Shown here in pieces: positions 23,858-31,545 of a stretch of 50,475 bases of DNA. The translations under genes and the position numbers were made by a program. The notes under the pieces are model-generated. The model was not told the DNA's origin. It made no database searches and saw only the letters and a list, made by a program, of their open reading frames with translations. This DNA is from Lachnospiraceae bacterium UBA7729. GTDB taxonomy: Bacteria; Bacillota; Clostridia; Lachnospirales; Lachnospiraceae. Where the stretch lies: positions 1,314-51,788 of the forward strand of contig DLFD01000052.1 in the NCBI GenBank assembly GCA_002482005.1, given 5' to 3'. Numbering within the stretch: position 1 is the stretch's first letter; each line of letters starts with the position of its first letter.

Positions 23858-24050
23858 ATCTGCGGCGGGCAGGGGTGCAATGGCCAGGGATGCGGCAGAC
23901 AGGGGTGCAATGGCCATAGACGCGGCAGCCAAGGATGCGGCAGACAGAGGCGCAGAGACCAGAGACACGGCGGCCAGAGGCGCAATGATCAGAGGTACGG
24001 CGGTTAGAGATGCGGCGGAAAGAGATACGGCGGGCCGAGATCCATCGAAA
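23858..24050. repeat. Degenerate GCGGCAGAC-type repeats between ilvE and the cold-shock gene
   Basis: Twelve- to 30-bp words such as GATGCGGCAGACAGGGGTGC and GCGGC(C/G)AGAGGCGCA recur about ten times. Both strands have open frames of about 70 codons (Gly/Arg/Cys- or Pro/Leu-rich), but with no ribosome binding site I treat it as non-coding minisatellite. Confidence 0.7.
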
Positions 24051-24065
24051 CCGGCCTGAGACAGT

Positions 24066-24098
24066 AAAAAAGGCGACCCGCCTCAGCGGACCGCCTTT
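24066..24098 (-). terminator. Cold-shock gene terminator
   Basis: On the minus strand AGGCGGTCCGC and GCGGGTCGCCT form an imperfect stem followed by TTTTTT. Confidence 0.8.
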
Positions 24099-24120
24099 CC
24101 TGCATTCATCTATTGAGGAA

Positions 24121-24318
24121 TTACAGCTTTACAACGTTAGCTGCCTGCATTCCACGGTTGCCCTCAACCAGATCATAGGTGACCTTCTGGCCCTCATCAA
24201 GAGTCTTGAAGCCTTCGCTCTGGATAGCGGAGAAGTGAACGAATACGTCCTTTCCATCCTCGCCGGTGATGAAGCCATAGCCTTTTTCTGCGTTAAACCA
24301 CTTAACAGTTCCGTTCAT
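24121..24318 (-). CDS. Cold-shock protein (CspA family)
   Basis: A 65-residue single-stranded nucleic acid chaperone. It has both RNP motifs: KGYGFIT (RNP1) and VFVHFSAI (RNP2), in the usual MNGTVKWFNAEKGYGFI start. GGAGG upstream of ATG 24318 fixes the start. It is monocistronic with a consensus promoter and a leader of about 125 nt, as in known cold-shock genes, where the leader stabilises mRNA in the cold. Confidence 0.96.
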   Translation of the reverse strand: MNGTVKWFNAEKGYGFITGEDGKDVFVHFSAIQSEGFKTLDEGQKVTYDLVEGNRGMQAANVVKL

Positions 24319-24450
24319 GATGAACCTCCATTGATAAAAAAGAAAATGATTGACAACGGCTAAAAAAACACTAGCTTGGTTGACAATCAATGAACATCAT
24401 CTATCAACGAGGGCTGTATCTTTAACACCGTTAATCTAATTGCAATCATG

Positions 24451-24479
24451 ATTATATCCCCCGTCTGATACCCTGTCAA
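24451..24479 (-). promoter_or_regulatory. Consensus promoter of the cold-shock gene
   Basis: On the minus strand TTGACA (24474-24479), a 17-bp spacer and TATAAT (24451-24456), a perfect match to the sigma-A consensus. Transcription would start near 24444, leaving a long 5' leader. The rest of the gap up to cca (24480-24778) contains two small hairpins (GTTCTT/AAGAAC at 24718-24739 and ACCCG/CGGGT at about 24739-24757) and no convincing gene. Confidence 0.9.
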
Positions 24480-24778
24480 GCTGAAAACGCGTAATTTTTA
24501 ATGAGAAATGACAGTTAATTGGATTCAATTATACAAGTTGATTGTGCAAACTGCACAACACATTTCGACGAGGATTGATGAAACTGCCATCATTCTTAGG
24601 GTGCGGTTGATAGAGGAAGCCAAATCAGATACAATTACTCCGGCCGGGCATGCAGTGCAGAGGCCGCAGGAACGATCAGGAGAGGCGCTGTCTCAGGCTA
24701 AACTTTTAAACCGGAGCGTTCTTAATTATAGGAAAGAACCCGGTAAAAAACGGGTCAGGACAGGGGTGTGTCTAAGCA

Positions 24779-26125
24779 ATGTCAGAAGAGATCAGGATCG
24801 GAATTCCGGAAAAGGTGCAGTATATCCTATCCAGGCTGCACGGCGCCGGCTTTGACGCGTATGTTGTGGGAGGCTGCGTCCGTGACAGCATCCTGAAGAA
24901 GGAACCGGATGACTGGGACATCACAACGGATGCGGCGCCGGAGCAGGTAAAGCAGGTCTTTGCAAGAACCATCGATACCGGAATCCAGCATGGGACCGTC
25001 ACCGTCCGCTACAAAGGCGAGAACTTTGAAGTCACCACCTACCGTCTTGACGGCGAGTATGAGGATCACCGTCACCCGGACAAGGTCGCTTTCACGAGGA
25101 ACCTGGAGGAAGACCTGAAGAGAAGGGATTTCACCATCAATGCCATGGCCTACAGTGACCGGAGCGGTCTGGTGGATCTGTTCGGCGGGGTGGATGATCT
25201 GAAGGCACATATCGTCCGCTGTGTCGGGAAGCCGGCGGAACGTTTTGACGAAGACGCGCTGAGAGTCCTTCGCGCAGTCCGCTTCTGCGCAAAGCTGGGA
25301 TTTTCCCTGGACCCTGCGACCAGGGAAGCTGCCAGAGAGGCAGCTCCATCTCTGAAGTATGTGTCTGCGGAGAGAATCCGGACCGAACTTGAGAAGACGA
25401 TCGTATCCCCGCATCCGGAGGAAATCCGGACCGCCTTCGAGTGCGGCATCACGAAGGTGGTCCTGCCGGAATTCGATGCGATGATGGAAGCTCAGCAGAA
25501 TAACCATCATCACAGGATCAGCGTAGGCGAGCATACGATCCGCACCATGATGGCGTCTCCGCAGGACAGGATCCTGCGCTGGACCATGCTGCTTCATGAC
25601 AGCGGAAAGCCGTCGGTACAGACGATCACCAGCGACGGAGTCTATCACTATCATGGTCATGCGGCTCCGGGAGCTGTCATTGCGGGAAATGTTCTGGAGC
25701 GGCTCAAATTCGACAAGGCCTCGGAACGTGACATCGTGGACCTGGTCCGGAACCATTCGCTCTATCCGGCCCTTTCGGAGGAGGGGGTGAGAAGGGCGGT
25801 CGTGCAGCTGACGCCAAGACTCTTCCCGCAGTTTCTGACCGTGAAGAGGTCCGATATCAGAGGCCAGAACCCGGAGGTCCAGGAGGAAAAACTGAGATAT
25901 ATGGACCAGGTGGAGGAGATCTACCACAGGATCCTGGAGAGAGGAGACTGTCTCAGTCTCAGGCAGCTTGCCGTATCCGGCAACGACCTGATGGATGCAG
26001 GCATCCCGAAGGGAAAGCAGGTAGGAGCGATCCTGGCAAAACTGTTTGATGAAGTCCTTCAGGACCCGGCCCTCAACACGAAGGAATACCTGATCCGGCG
26101 GGCGAAGCTGCTGAACCTTGGCTGA
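24779..26125 (+). CDS. cca: CCA tRNA nucleotidyltransferase with HD domain
   Basis: Adds or repairs the CCA end of tRNAs. A 448-residue class II enzyme: YVVGGCVRDSILKKEPDDWD (nucleotidyltransferase G-G and D-x-D), RRDFTINAMAY, the EDALRVLRAVRFCAKLGF segment, and an HD phosphohydrolase domain (LLHDSGKPSVQ, HYHGHAAPG). ATG 24779 lacks a strong ribosome binding site but fits the family N-terminus. The last codons, KLLNLG-stop, are repeated downstream. Confidence 0.94.
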   Translation: MSEEIRIGIPEKVQYILSRLHGAGFDAYVVGGCVRDSILKKEPDDWDITTDAAPEQVKQVFARTIDTGIQHGTVTVRYKGENFEVTTYRLDGEYEDHRHPDKVAFTRNLEEDLKRRDFTINAMAYSDRSGLVDLFGGVDDLKAHIVRCVGKPAERFDEDALRVLRAVRFCAKLGFSLDPATREAAREAAPSLKYVSAERIRTELEKTIVSPHPEEIRTAFECGITKVVLPEFDAMMEAQQNNHHHRISVGEHTIRTMMASPQDRILRWTMLLHDSGKPSVQTITSDGVYHYHGHAAPGAVIAGNVLERLKFDKASERDIVDLVRNHSLYPALSEEGVRRAVVQLTPRLFPQFLTVKRSDIRGQNPEVQEEKLRYMDQVEEIYHRILERGDCLSLRQLAVSGNDLMDAGIPKGKQVGAILAKLFDEVLQDPALNTKEYLIRRAKLLNLG

Positions 26126-26272
26126 CGGCCAGCGCCTCCGGAGACGAAGCTGCAGAACCTTGGCTGACTGCCAGCGCTTCCGGAGACGAAGCTGCTGAAC
26201 CTTGGCTGACGGCCAGCGCCTCCGGAGACGAAGCTGCTGAACCTTGGCTGACTGCCAGCGCTTCCGAGAACA
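26107..26272. repeat. 42-bp repeats copying the cca 3' end and stop codon (4 units)
   Basis: Units start at 26107 (inside cca), 26149, 26191 and 26233. In the cca frame each reads KL(L/Q)NLG-stop-(R/L)PA(P/L)PET. Odd and even units match best, suggesting a doubled two-unit block. Confidence 0.92.
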
Positions 26273-26317
26273 AAGCCGTGCGGACCACTGCGGCTTTGTC
26301 CGCAGGCTGCAGGATCG

Positions 26318-26455
26318 ATTGCCTCTGCCCGGGACCAATCGTCTCTGCCCGGGGCCGATTGCCTCTGCCCGGGTCGATTGCCTCTGCCCGAGACCGGCCG
26401 CCTCTGCCCGGGATCGATCGCCTCTGCCCAGGGCCGACCGCCTCTGCCCAGTCTT
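26318..26455. repeat. 20-bp tandem repeat upstream of hisS (about 7 units)
   Basis: Seven units of about 20 bp with the core GCCTCTGCCCGGG. They begin right after the cca tail repeats and end just before the candidate hisS promoter. Confidence 0.88.
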
Positions 26456-26482
26456 GCAGGAAGCCCGGTTTCACGCTATACT
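26454..26482 (+). promoter_or_regulatory. Candidate hisS promoter
   Basis: TTGCAG (26454-26459), 17 bp, TATACT (26477-26482). The -35 box is weak. It overlaps the end of the 20-bp repeat array. Confidence 0.45.
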
Positions 26483-26540
26483 TGAGCATGCTGCATATGC
26501 GCGGCATGAAACATTTTCCTATACATAAGGAGTATAAGAC

Positions 26541-27875
26541 ATGAAATTTATTCAGACCCCGGTTAAGGGAATGCAGGACTTTCTCCCGTCCGACATGGAA
26601 CTGCGCCAGCATATCCTGGCGATCATCCGCGGGACGTATGCACAGTTCGGATTCAACGAGATCGAGACTCCGGTCATGGAACACATCGAGAACCTGACCG
26701 GCAAGAACGGCGGCGAGAACGAGAAGCTGATCTTCAAAGTCCTGAAGAGAGGCGCAGACTTTCAGCGCGGCCTTGCAAAGGTAAAGGCTGACGAGAACGG
26801 CAATCTGGCCAGCGAAGGCGACGAGCTTGCGGACTCAGCGCTCCGCTACGACCTGACAGTCCCGCTTTCCCGTTATTATTCCTGCCACAAGAACGACCTG
26901 CCGACCCCGTTCAAGGCTCTTCAGATCGGCAATGTCTTCCGCGCCGACCGGCCGCAGAAGGGAAGGTTCCGCCAGTTCACCCAGTGTGACATCGACATCA
27001 TCGGCGATAATTCCAACATGGCGGAGATCGAGCTGATCGCTGCCACTTCCAAGGCATTGACCAGAATCTTCAGCGAAGTGAATGTCCATGGTTTCACCGT
27101 CCATGTCAACGACAGAAGGATCCTCAGGGCCATGGCACTGAACGCAGGCTTCCCGGAGGAGTCCGTCGGGGAGGTCTTCATCATCCTCGACAAGATGGAC
27201 AAGATCGGGATCGACGGCGTGAAGGAAGAGCTGGTAAGGGAAGGATACGATGAAGCTGCTGTCAATACTTACATCGGCTACTTTGCAGACCTTGAGGATA
27301 TCCCGAAGGACAGGGAAGGGAAAGAGCAGGTGCAGATCATCGCTGACTTCATCACAAGGACCTGCGGGGACAAGATCGAAGCAGGCGCTGCTGACAGCCT
27401 TGCGACCATCATGCAGGCAGCAGGCGGAATGATCGACAAGGATATTACCCTGAAGTTCGATCCGACCCTGGTCCGCGGCATGGGATACTACACCGGAACC
27501 ATCTTCGAGATCACGATCGACAACTATTCCTTCTCCATCGCAGGCGGCGGACGTTACGACAAGATGGTCGGAAAGTTCTCCGGACAGGATGCACCTGCGT
27601 GCGGATTCTCGATCGGTTTTGAGAGGATCTACACGATCCTGAAGGACCTGAACTGGGCTCCGAAGTCTGAGTCGGAGAAGAAGGCTTACCTGGTCGATCT
27701 GAAGAGCGCGTCCGCAAGGGTACCGGAAGTCTTCGCGAAGGCGACTGCAGAGCGGGCGGACGGCAGGACGGTCACGGTAGAGCCGCTGAAGAAGAATGCG
27801 AAGTTCCAGATCGACACCCTGACAAAAGCCGGGTACACCCAGGTGATCAAGATCTATGCGGATACCGAGCTGTAA
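26541..27875 (+). CDS. hisS: Histidyl-tRNA synthetase
   Basis: Charges tRNA-His. A 444-residue class II synthetase: motif 1 region TPVKGMQDFLPSD, motif 2 FRADRPQKGRFRQFTQCD, the histidine motif LVRGMGYYTGTIFEI (usually RGLDYY-like) and motif 3 GFSIGFERI. The C-terminal anticodon-binding domain is present, though short and Lys-rich, with few features of a HisZ regulator. AAGGAG precedes ATG 26541. No T-box is seen upstream. Confidence 0.92.
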   Translation: MKFIQTPVKGMQDFLPSDMELRQHILAIIRGTYAQFGFNEIETPVMEHIENLTGKNGGENEKLIFKVLKRGADFQRGLAKVKADENGNLASEGDELADSALRYDLTVPLSRYYSCHKNDLPTPFKALQIGNVFRADRPQKGRFRQFTQCDIDIIGDNSNMAEIELIAATSKALTRIFSEVNVHGFTVHVNDRRILRAMALNAGFPEESVGEVFIILDKMDKIGIDGVKEELVREGYDEAAVNTYIGYFADLEDIPKDREGKEQVQIIADFITRTCGDKIEAGAADSLATIMQAAGGMIDKDITLKFDPTLVRGMGYYTGTIFEITIDNYSFSIAGGGRYDKMVGKFSGQDAPACGFSIGFERIYTILKDLNWAPKSESEKKAYLVDLKSASARVPEVFAKATAERADGRTVTVEPLKKNAKFQIDTLTKAGYTQVIKIYADTEL

Positions 27876-27907
27876 AGAGCCTAAGAAAGAAGAACCATAC
27901 CTTCTCC

Positions 27908-27936
27908 TTGACAAACAGGGAGCAGGGTTATATAAG
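27908..27936 (+). promoter_or_regulatory. HU promoter
   Basis: TTGACA (27908-27913), 17 bp, TATAAG (27931-27936): a strong promoter matching the high expression expected of HU. Confidence 0.88.
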
Positions 27937-28007
27937 TATTAAAGTATTTCGCCTCTGCGAAGAGGCAGACAGCATCACTGACAAAGAGAGAAGAGGAGCA
28001 GGATTCT

Positions 28008-28280
28008 ATGAATAAGCAGGAACTTATTGCAGCTATGGTCGAGAAGTCCGGACTTACCAAGAAGGATACCGAGGCAGCGCTGAAGGCATTTACTGATGTT
28101 GTGGCAGAGGGACTTAAGAAGGGCGAGAAGATCCAGATCGTCGGATTCGGAACCTTCGAAGTTTCCGAGAGAGCAGCAAGAGAAGGCCGCAATCCGTACA
28201 CCGGAGAGGCTATGAAGATCGAGGCTTCCAGAAGCCCGAAGTTCAAGGCTGGCAAGACTCTGAAGGAGAGCCTGAACTGA
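28008..28280 (+). CDS. hup: DNA-binding protein HU
   Basis: A 90-residue histone-like protein that bends DNA and compacts the nucleoid. The N-terminus MNKQELIAAMVEKSGLTKKD, the GFGTFEVSERAAREGRNPYTGE arm with the intercalating RNP, and the C-terminal FKAGKTLKESLN are canonical. GAGGAG lies before ATG 28008. It begins the HU-rqcP-divIC-tilS-hpt-ftsH block known from Bacillus. Confidence 0.97.
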   Translation: MNKQELIAAMVEKSGLTKKDTEAALKAFTDVVAEGLKKGEKIQIVGFGTFEVSERAAREGRNPYTGEAMKIEASRSPKFKAGKTLKESLN

Positions 28281-28308
28281 TCGATGAGAATCAGTGATAT
28301 CATGAGGG

Positions 28309-28340
28309 AGTCCTGACGCGATGTCGGGGCTTCTTTTTTG
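28309..28340 (+). terminator. HU terminator
   Basis: AGTCCTGAC (28309-28317) pairs with GTCGGGGCT (28323-28331), followed by TCTTTTTT. Confidence 0.8.
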
Positions 28341-28358
28341 CAGCAACAGGGTCTCGGT

Positions 28359-28386
28359 AAAAAGGCCGCCGGTGGCGGGCTTTTTG
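28359..28386. terminator. Bidirectional terminator-like element, dispersed family copy 1
   Basis: AAAAAGGCCGCC-GGT-GGCGGGCTTTTT: a short stem with A- and T-runs on either side. The same GC core recurs at 29304-29338 and 46270-46306. Confidence 0.7.
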
Positions 28387-28437
28387 TATCCCGTCCGTAC
28401 ATTTATCCGATAGTAGAAAGAGATGGGCAATTTTATC

Positions 28438-28446
28438 TGTTATAAT
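28438..28446 (+). promoter_or_regulatory. Extended -10 promoter of rqcP
   Basis: TGTTATAAT is a consensus extended -10; no good -35 is visible. It lies about 55 bp before the rqcP start. Confidence 0.6.
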
Positions 28447-28501
28447 AGATTCAACAGATATGCTGTTCTGTGCAGCCGGAGGAAGACACAGGGGTGGAAG
28501 C

Positions 28502-28741
28502 ATGAGACTTGATAAATATCTGAAGGTGACCCGTCTGGTAAAGAGAAGGACGGTTGCAAATGAGGCCTGCGATGCCGGCCGCGTAACGCTGAACGGGAAG
28601 GTGGCCAAAGCTTCTGCGGATGTGAAGGTGGGTGACGTCATCGAGATCGCATTCGGAAACAGGAGCGTGAAGGCAGAGGTCCTCGCGGTCCAGGACACCG
28701 TACGCAAGGAGGAAGCCCAGGAGATGTTCCGCTACCTCTAA
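28502..28741 (+). CDS. rqcP: S4-domain RNA-binding protein RqcP (YabO)
   Basis: A 79-residue S4-domain protein (MRLDKYLKVTRLVKRR, RVTLNGKVAKASADVKVGD). RqcP works with RqcH in bacterial ribosome quality control, adding poly-Ala tails to stalled peptides; that role is known from Bacillus and inferred here from the family and from its place between HU and divIC. GTGGAAG serves as a weak ribosome binding site. The yabP/yabQ sporulation genes that follow it in Bacillus are missing. Confidence 0.88.
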   Translation: MRLDKYLKVTRLVKRRTVANEACDAGRVTLNGKVAKASADVKVGDVIEIAFGNRSVKAEVLAVQDTVRKEEAQEMFRYL

Positions 28742-28785
28742 TTGTTACATTAGTTTTACATTTACAGATTCTTTTCTCTGAGAGG

Positions 28786-28814
28786 TTGAAACCGGAGAAA
28801 AAGCACGCTAGAAT
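28786..28814 (+). promoter_or_regulatory. divIC promoter
   Basis: TTGAAA (28786-28791), 17 bp, TAGAAT (28809-28814), about 100 bp before the divIC start. Confidence 0.75.
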
Positions 28815-28918
28815 AGAAGCACTTATAGCGAGTGCGCATGATACGCACTGCCGGGAGAAAAACAACTGCTTTGTCTGTTAAGGGCGGATAAAGCGGGGAT
28901 CAAGGGGAATGAGAATAC

Positions 28919-29224
28919 ATGTCAAAAGGGGTTAGTGGCTCTGCTCCGAAGAAGAATCGGAGCGGTATGGTGCTGATCGTCATCATCATCGCGATCCTTG
29001 CGATCGTTCTGATGGTCCGCAGTGCTGCACTTTCGAGAAAGAACGCAGCATACGCGGAGGAGATCGAGCGGCTTACCGAACAGATCACCGAAGAAGAAGG
29101 ACGGACCGAGAAGATCAAGGCGTACAAGGAATATACCGATTCGGATTCCTATGTCGAGAAGATGGCCCGTGAGAAGTTCGGACTGGTCTATCCGGATGAA
29201 GTGATCTATCGCCAGGAAGGCTGA
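28919..29224 (+). CDS. divIC: Septum formation initiator, FtsB/DivIC family
   Basis: A 101-residue bitopic division protein: short basic cytoplasmic N-terminus, one membrane helix (about residues 17-33, VLIVIIIAILAIVLMV), a coiled coil (about 37-72), and the typical YVEKMAREKFGLVYPDE end. DivIC pairs with FtsL at the division site. Position between rqcP and tilS supports the name. Confidence 0.88.
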   Translation: MSKGVSGSAPKKNRSGMVLIVIIIAILAIVLMVRSAALSRKNAAYAEEIERLTEQITEEEGRTEKIKAYKEYTDSDSYVEKMAREKFGLVYPDEVIYRQEG

Positions 29225-29250
29225 CGAGAGGATCACAGGGATGATTTTTC

Positions 29251-29292
29251 AGAAGCGTTCTGCGGGTATATGCCTGCGGAACGCTTCTTTCG
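29251..29292 (+). terminator. divIC terminator
   Basis: AGAAGCGTTC (29251-29260) pairs with GAACGCTTCT (29279-29288), followed by TTCG and directly by the next hairpin element. Confidence 0.7.
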
Positions 29293-29303
29293 TATCCCAT
29301 AGG

Positions 29304-29338
29304 ATGCAAAAAGGCCGCCAGTGGCAGGCTTTTTGCAT
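29304..29338. terminator. Bidirectional terminator-like element, dispersed family copy 2
   Basis: ATGCAAAAAGGCCGCC-AGT-GGCAGGCTTTTTGCAT, the best-paired copy of the family. It lies between divIC and tilS. Confidence 0.75.
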
Positions 29339-29388
29339 GGGAAGGCTGCGCAGCGGGCAGGCAGATACTGTTCAGGGAGGAACCTTTC

Positions 29389-30966
29389 ATGACGCAGAGG
29401 GAAGGGAAAAGGAAGGATAGCTTCATCTACCAGTTTGAACGGAATGTCCTGGCCATGATCTGCGGCAATGAGATGACGGCGCCGGGTCAGACGGTCCTCT
29501 GTGCGGTCTCGGGAGGTGCGGATTCCGTCTGCCTGCTGACGGTGCTGAAAGAACTGTCAGGTCAGCTCGGGATCAAGGTCGCTGCCGTCCATGTGGAGCA
29601 CGGGATCCGCGGAGAGGAAAGTCTTGCCGATGCGCATTATGTGGAAAAGCTCTGCCAAAGTTACGGAGTCCCGCTCCTTGTGGAGCACATCAGGGTGCTG
29701 GAGCTGGCGGCGGAGAGCGGCCGCAGTGTCGAGGAGGAGGCCAGGGTCCAGAGGTATCGGGTCTTTCTGAAGGCCGCCGAAAGGTTCGGGGCCCACAGGG
29801 TCGCGGTCGCCCACAGCCGGAAGGACCAGGCGGAGACGGTCCTGTGGAATCTTACAAGGGGCAGCAGCATCCGGGGACTTTCCGGGATCCGTCCGGTCCG
29901 GAAACTTGCGGCACAGACAGACGGATCTGAGATCTTCGTCATCCGGCCGCTTCTGTGTGCCGGCCGTGAGGAGATCGAGGAATATCTTCGGAGGAAGGGT
30001 GTCCCGCATAGGACCGACCGGACCAATCTGGATCAGGCGATTACCCGCAACCGGATCCGGCTCGATATCCTGCCGGGACTTACGGAACTGAATGCCCGGG
30101 CAGAAGAGCACATCGCCATGGCGGCGGAAAGTCTGTCGGAGATCGAGGACTATCTCGGGAGAGTCACGGAGCGGGCTGCCGGGCGGTGCATCCAGGGAGA
30201 AAAGCTCCTGCTGGAACCATTTCTGAAGGAAGATCCGGTCATCCGGAAAAGGGTGCTCCGGGAATGCATCCGGCAGGCGATGCCGGGGGAAAGTCTGAAG
30301 GATATCGGCGAAGTCCACGTCGATGACCTGATGAGACTGGCCGGCGCCGGCGGCGGCAAAGCAGTCAGCCTGCCGAAGGGGGTCACGGCTATCAGGGAGG
30401 ATGGGATCATCCGTTTTCTGAGGGAGAAGGAAGAGGCAGGCGGAAAAGATTCTGTATATACAGCGGACGCCGATGAAGCGGGGGAAGACGCTGTCCCGCT
30501 GTTTCCGGCGGATTCTGCTTCGGGAACGGATGGGATCTCCGTAAGGGTTCCTTTTTCCGGAGAAAAGACGATCCGAATCGGGGACTTTGACTTCATCCTC
30601 AGCTGCAGGCAGGAGGGGCCGGGACCGGTCTCCATACCCGAAAAACAGTTCACGAAACGGATAGCGTATGATACAATATCGGTTAACAAAGAGGAAACAG
30701 TCTGTTTCAGGACAAGGCGGCCGGGAGATTTTCTCCTGGTAAAAGCCGGCGGGGGCAGAAAGAAGATCTCCGATTATCTGACCGACCGGAAGGTGCCAGG
30801 AAGCCTGCGCAACAGGGTCATCCTTCTCACAGAGGGAAGCCATGTTCTCTGGGTGGTCGGAGGAAGGATCAGCGAAGGGGCGAAAGTGACGCCGGAGGCA
30901 CGTTATCTGGAAGTAAGGTGTGTGCCTCATGCGGGGGAGACTTCCCGGGATGGACCAGAGGTATGA
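29389..30966 (+). CDS. tilS: tRNA(Ile)-lysidine synthase TilS
   Basis: Converts C34 of the minor tRNA-Ile to lysidine so that it reads AUA. A 525-residue PP-loop ATPase: VSGGADSVCLL (P-loop), AAVHVEHGIRGEES, AVAHSRKDQAETVLWNLTRG, and the C-terminal tRNA-binding domain (FRTRRPGDFLL, KKISDYLTDRKVP). An Asp/Gly/Ser-rich linker (about residues 345-380) is longer than usual. Start ATG 29389 with AGGGAGGAA upstream. Followed at 19 bp by hpt, as in Bacillus. Confidence 0.95.
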   Translation: MTQREGKRKDSFIYQFERNVLAMICGNEMTAPGQTVLCAVSGGADSVCLLTVLKELSGQLGIKVAAVHVEHGIRGEESLADAHYVEKLCQSYGVPLLVEHIRVLELAAESGRSVEEEARVQRYRVFLKAAERFGAHRVAVAHSRKDQAETVLWNLTRGSSIRGLSGIRPVRKLAAQTDGSEIFVIRPLLCAGREEIEEYLRRKGVPHRTDRTNLDQAITRNRIRLDILPGLTELNARAEEHIAMAAESLSEIEDYLGRVTERAAGRCIQGEKLLLEPFLKEDPVIRKRVLRECIRQAMPGESLKDIGEVHVDDLMRLAGAGGGKAVSLPKGVTAIREDGIIRFLREKEEAGGKDSVYTADADEAGEDAVPLFPADSASGTDGISVRVPFSGEKTIRIGDFDFILSCRQEGPGPVSIPEKQFTKRIAYDTISVNKEETVCFRTRRPGDFLLVKAGGGRKKISDYLTDRKVPGSLRNRVILLTEGSHVLWVVGGRISEGAKVTPEARYLEVRCVPHAGETSRDGPEV

Positions 30967-30985
30967 GAGAAACAGGAGGATGGGC

Positions 30986-31516
30986 ATGAAAGAGACAGTA
31001 TCCATATTGATTCCGCAGGAAAAGGTTGAGGAGCGGATCCAGCAGCTTGCTGATGAGATCAGCCGCGACTACGCAGGGAAGACGATCCATATGATCGGGA
31101 TCCTGAAGGGGTCCGTGTTCTTCGTGTGCGAGCTTGCAAAGCGTATGACCATCCCGGTGACGATGGATTTCATGTCCGTCTCCAGCTACGGATCGGGCAC
31201 CAGGTCCACCGGTGTCGTCAAGCTGATCAAGGACCTGGACGATCCGATCGAGGGGAAGGATGTTCTCGTCGTTGAGGATATCATCGATTCCGGCAATACC
31301 CTCAGCTATCTGCTGGAGAACCTGAAGAGCAGAAAACCGGCTTCCATAAAGCTGACTACCCTGCTCGACAAGCCGGAGAGACGCGAGAAGGATGTCTATG
31401 TAGACTATCAGGGATTCCAGATCCCGGACGAGTTCGTCATCGGATACGGCCTTGACTATGACCAGAGATACCGCAACCTTCCTTACATCGGGGTCATGCA
31501 CCTCAGTGAAGAGTGA
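30986..31516 (+). CDS. hpt: Hypoxanthine phosphoribosyltransferase
   Basis: Salvages hypoxanthine and guanine with PRPP. A 176-residue type I phosphoribosyltransferase: GILKGSVFFVCELA, the flexible loop FMSVSSYGSGTRSTG, the PRPP motif VLVVEDIIDSGNTLSYL, and FVIGYGLDYDQRYRNLPYIG. AGGAGG at 30974-30979 points to ATG 30986 (MKETVSIL). Confidence 0.95.
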   Translation: MKETVSILIPQEKVEERIQQLADEISRDYAGKTIHMIGILKGSVFFVCELAKRMTIPVTMDFMSVSSYGSGTRSTGVVKLIKDLDDPIEGKDVLVVEDIIDSGNTLSYLLENLKSRKPASIKLTTLLDKPERREKDVYVDYQGFQIPDEFVIGYGLDYDQRYRNLPYIGVMHLSEE

Positions 31517-31545
31517 AGGGGAGATAACAGAGGAGTATACAGAAT

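Noticed and set aside
23795..24007. A Gly/Arg/Cys-rich 70-codon frame
   Set aside because: It consists of degenerate repeats, has no ribosome binding site, and the opposite strand is equally open.
24508..24855. A 115-codon frame before cca
   Set aside because: No ribosome binding site or motifs, and it overlaps the cca start in another frame.
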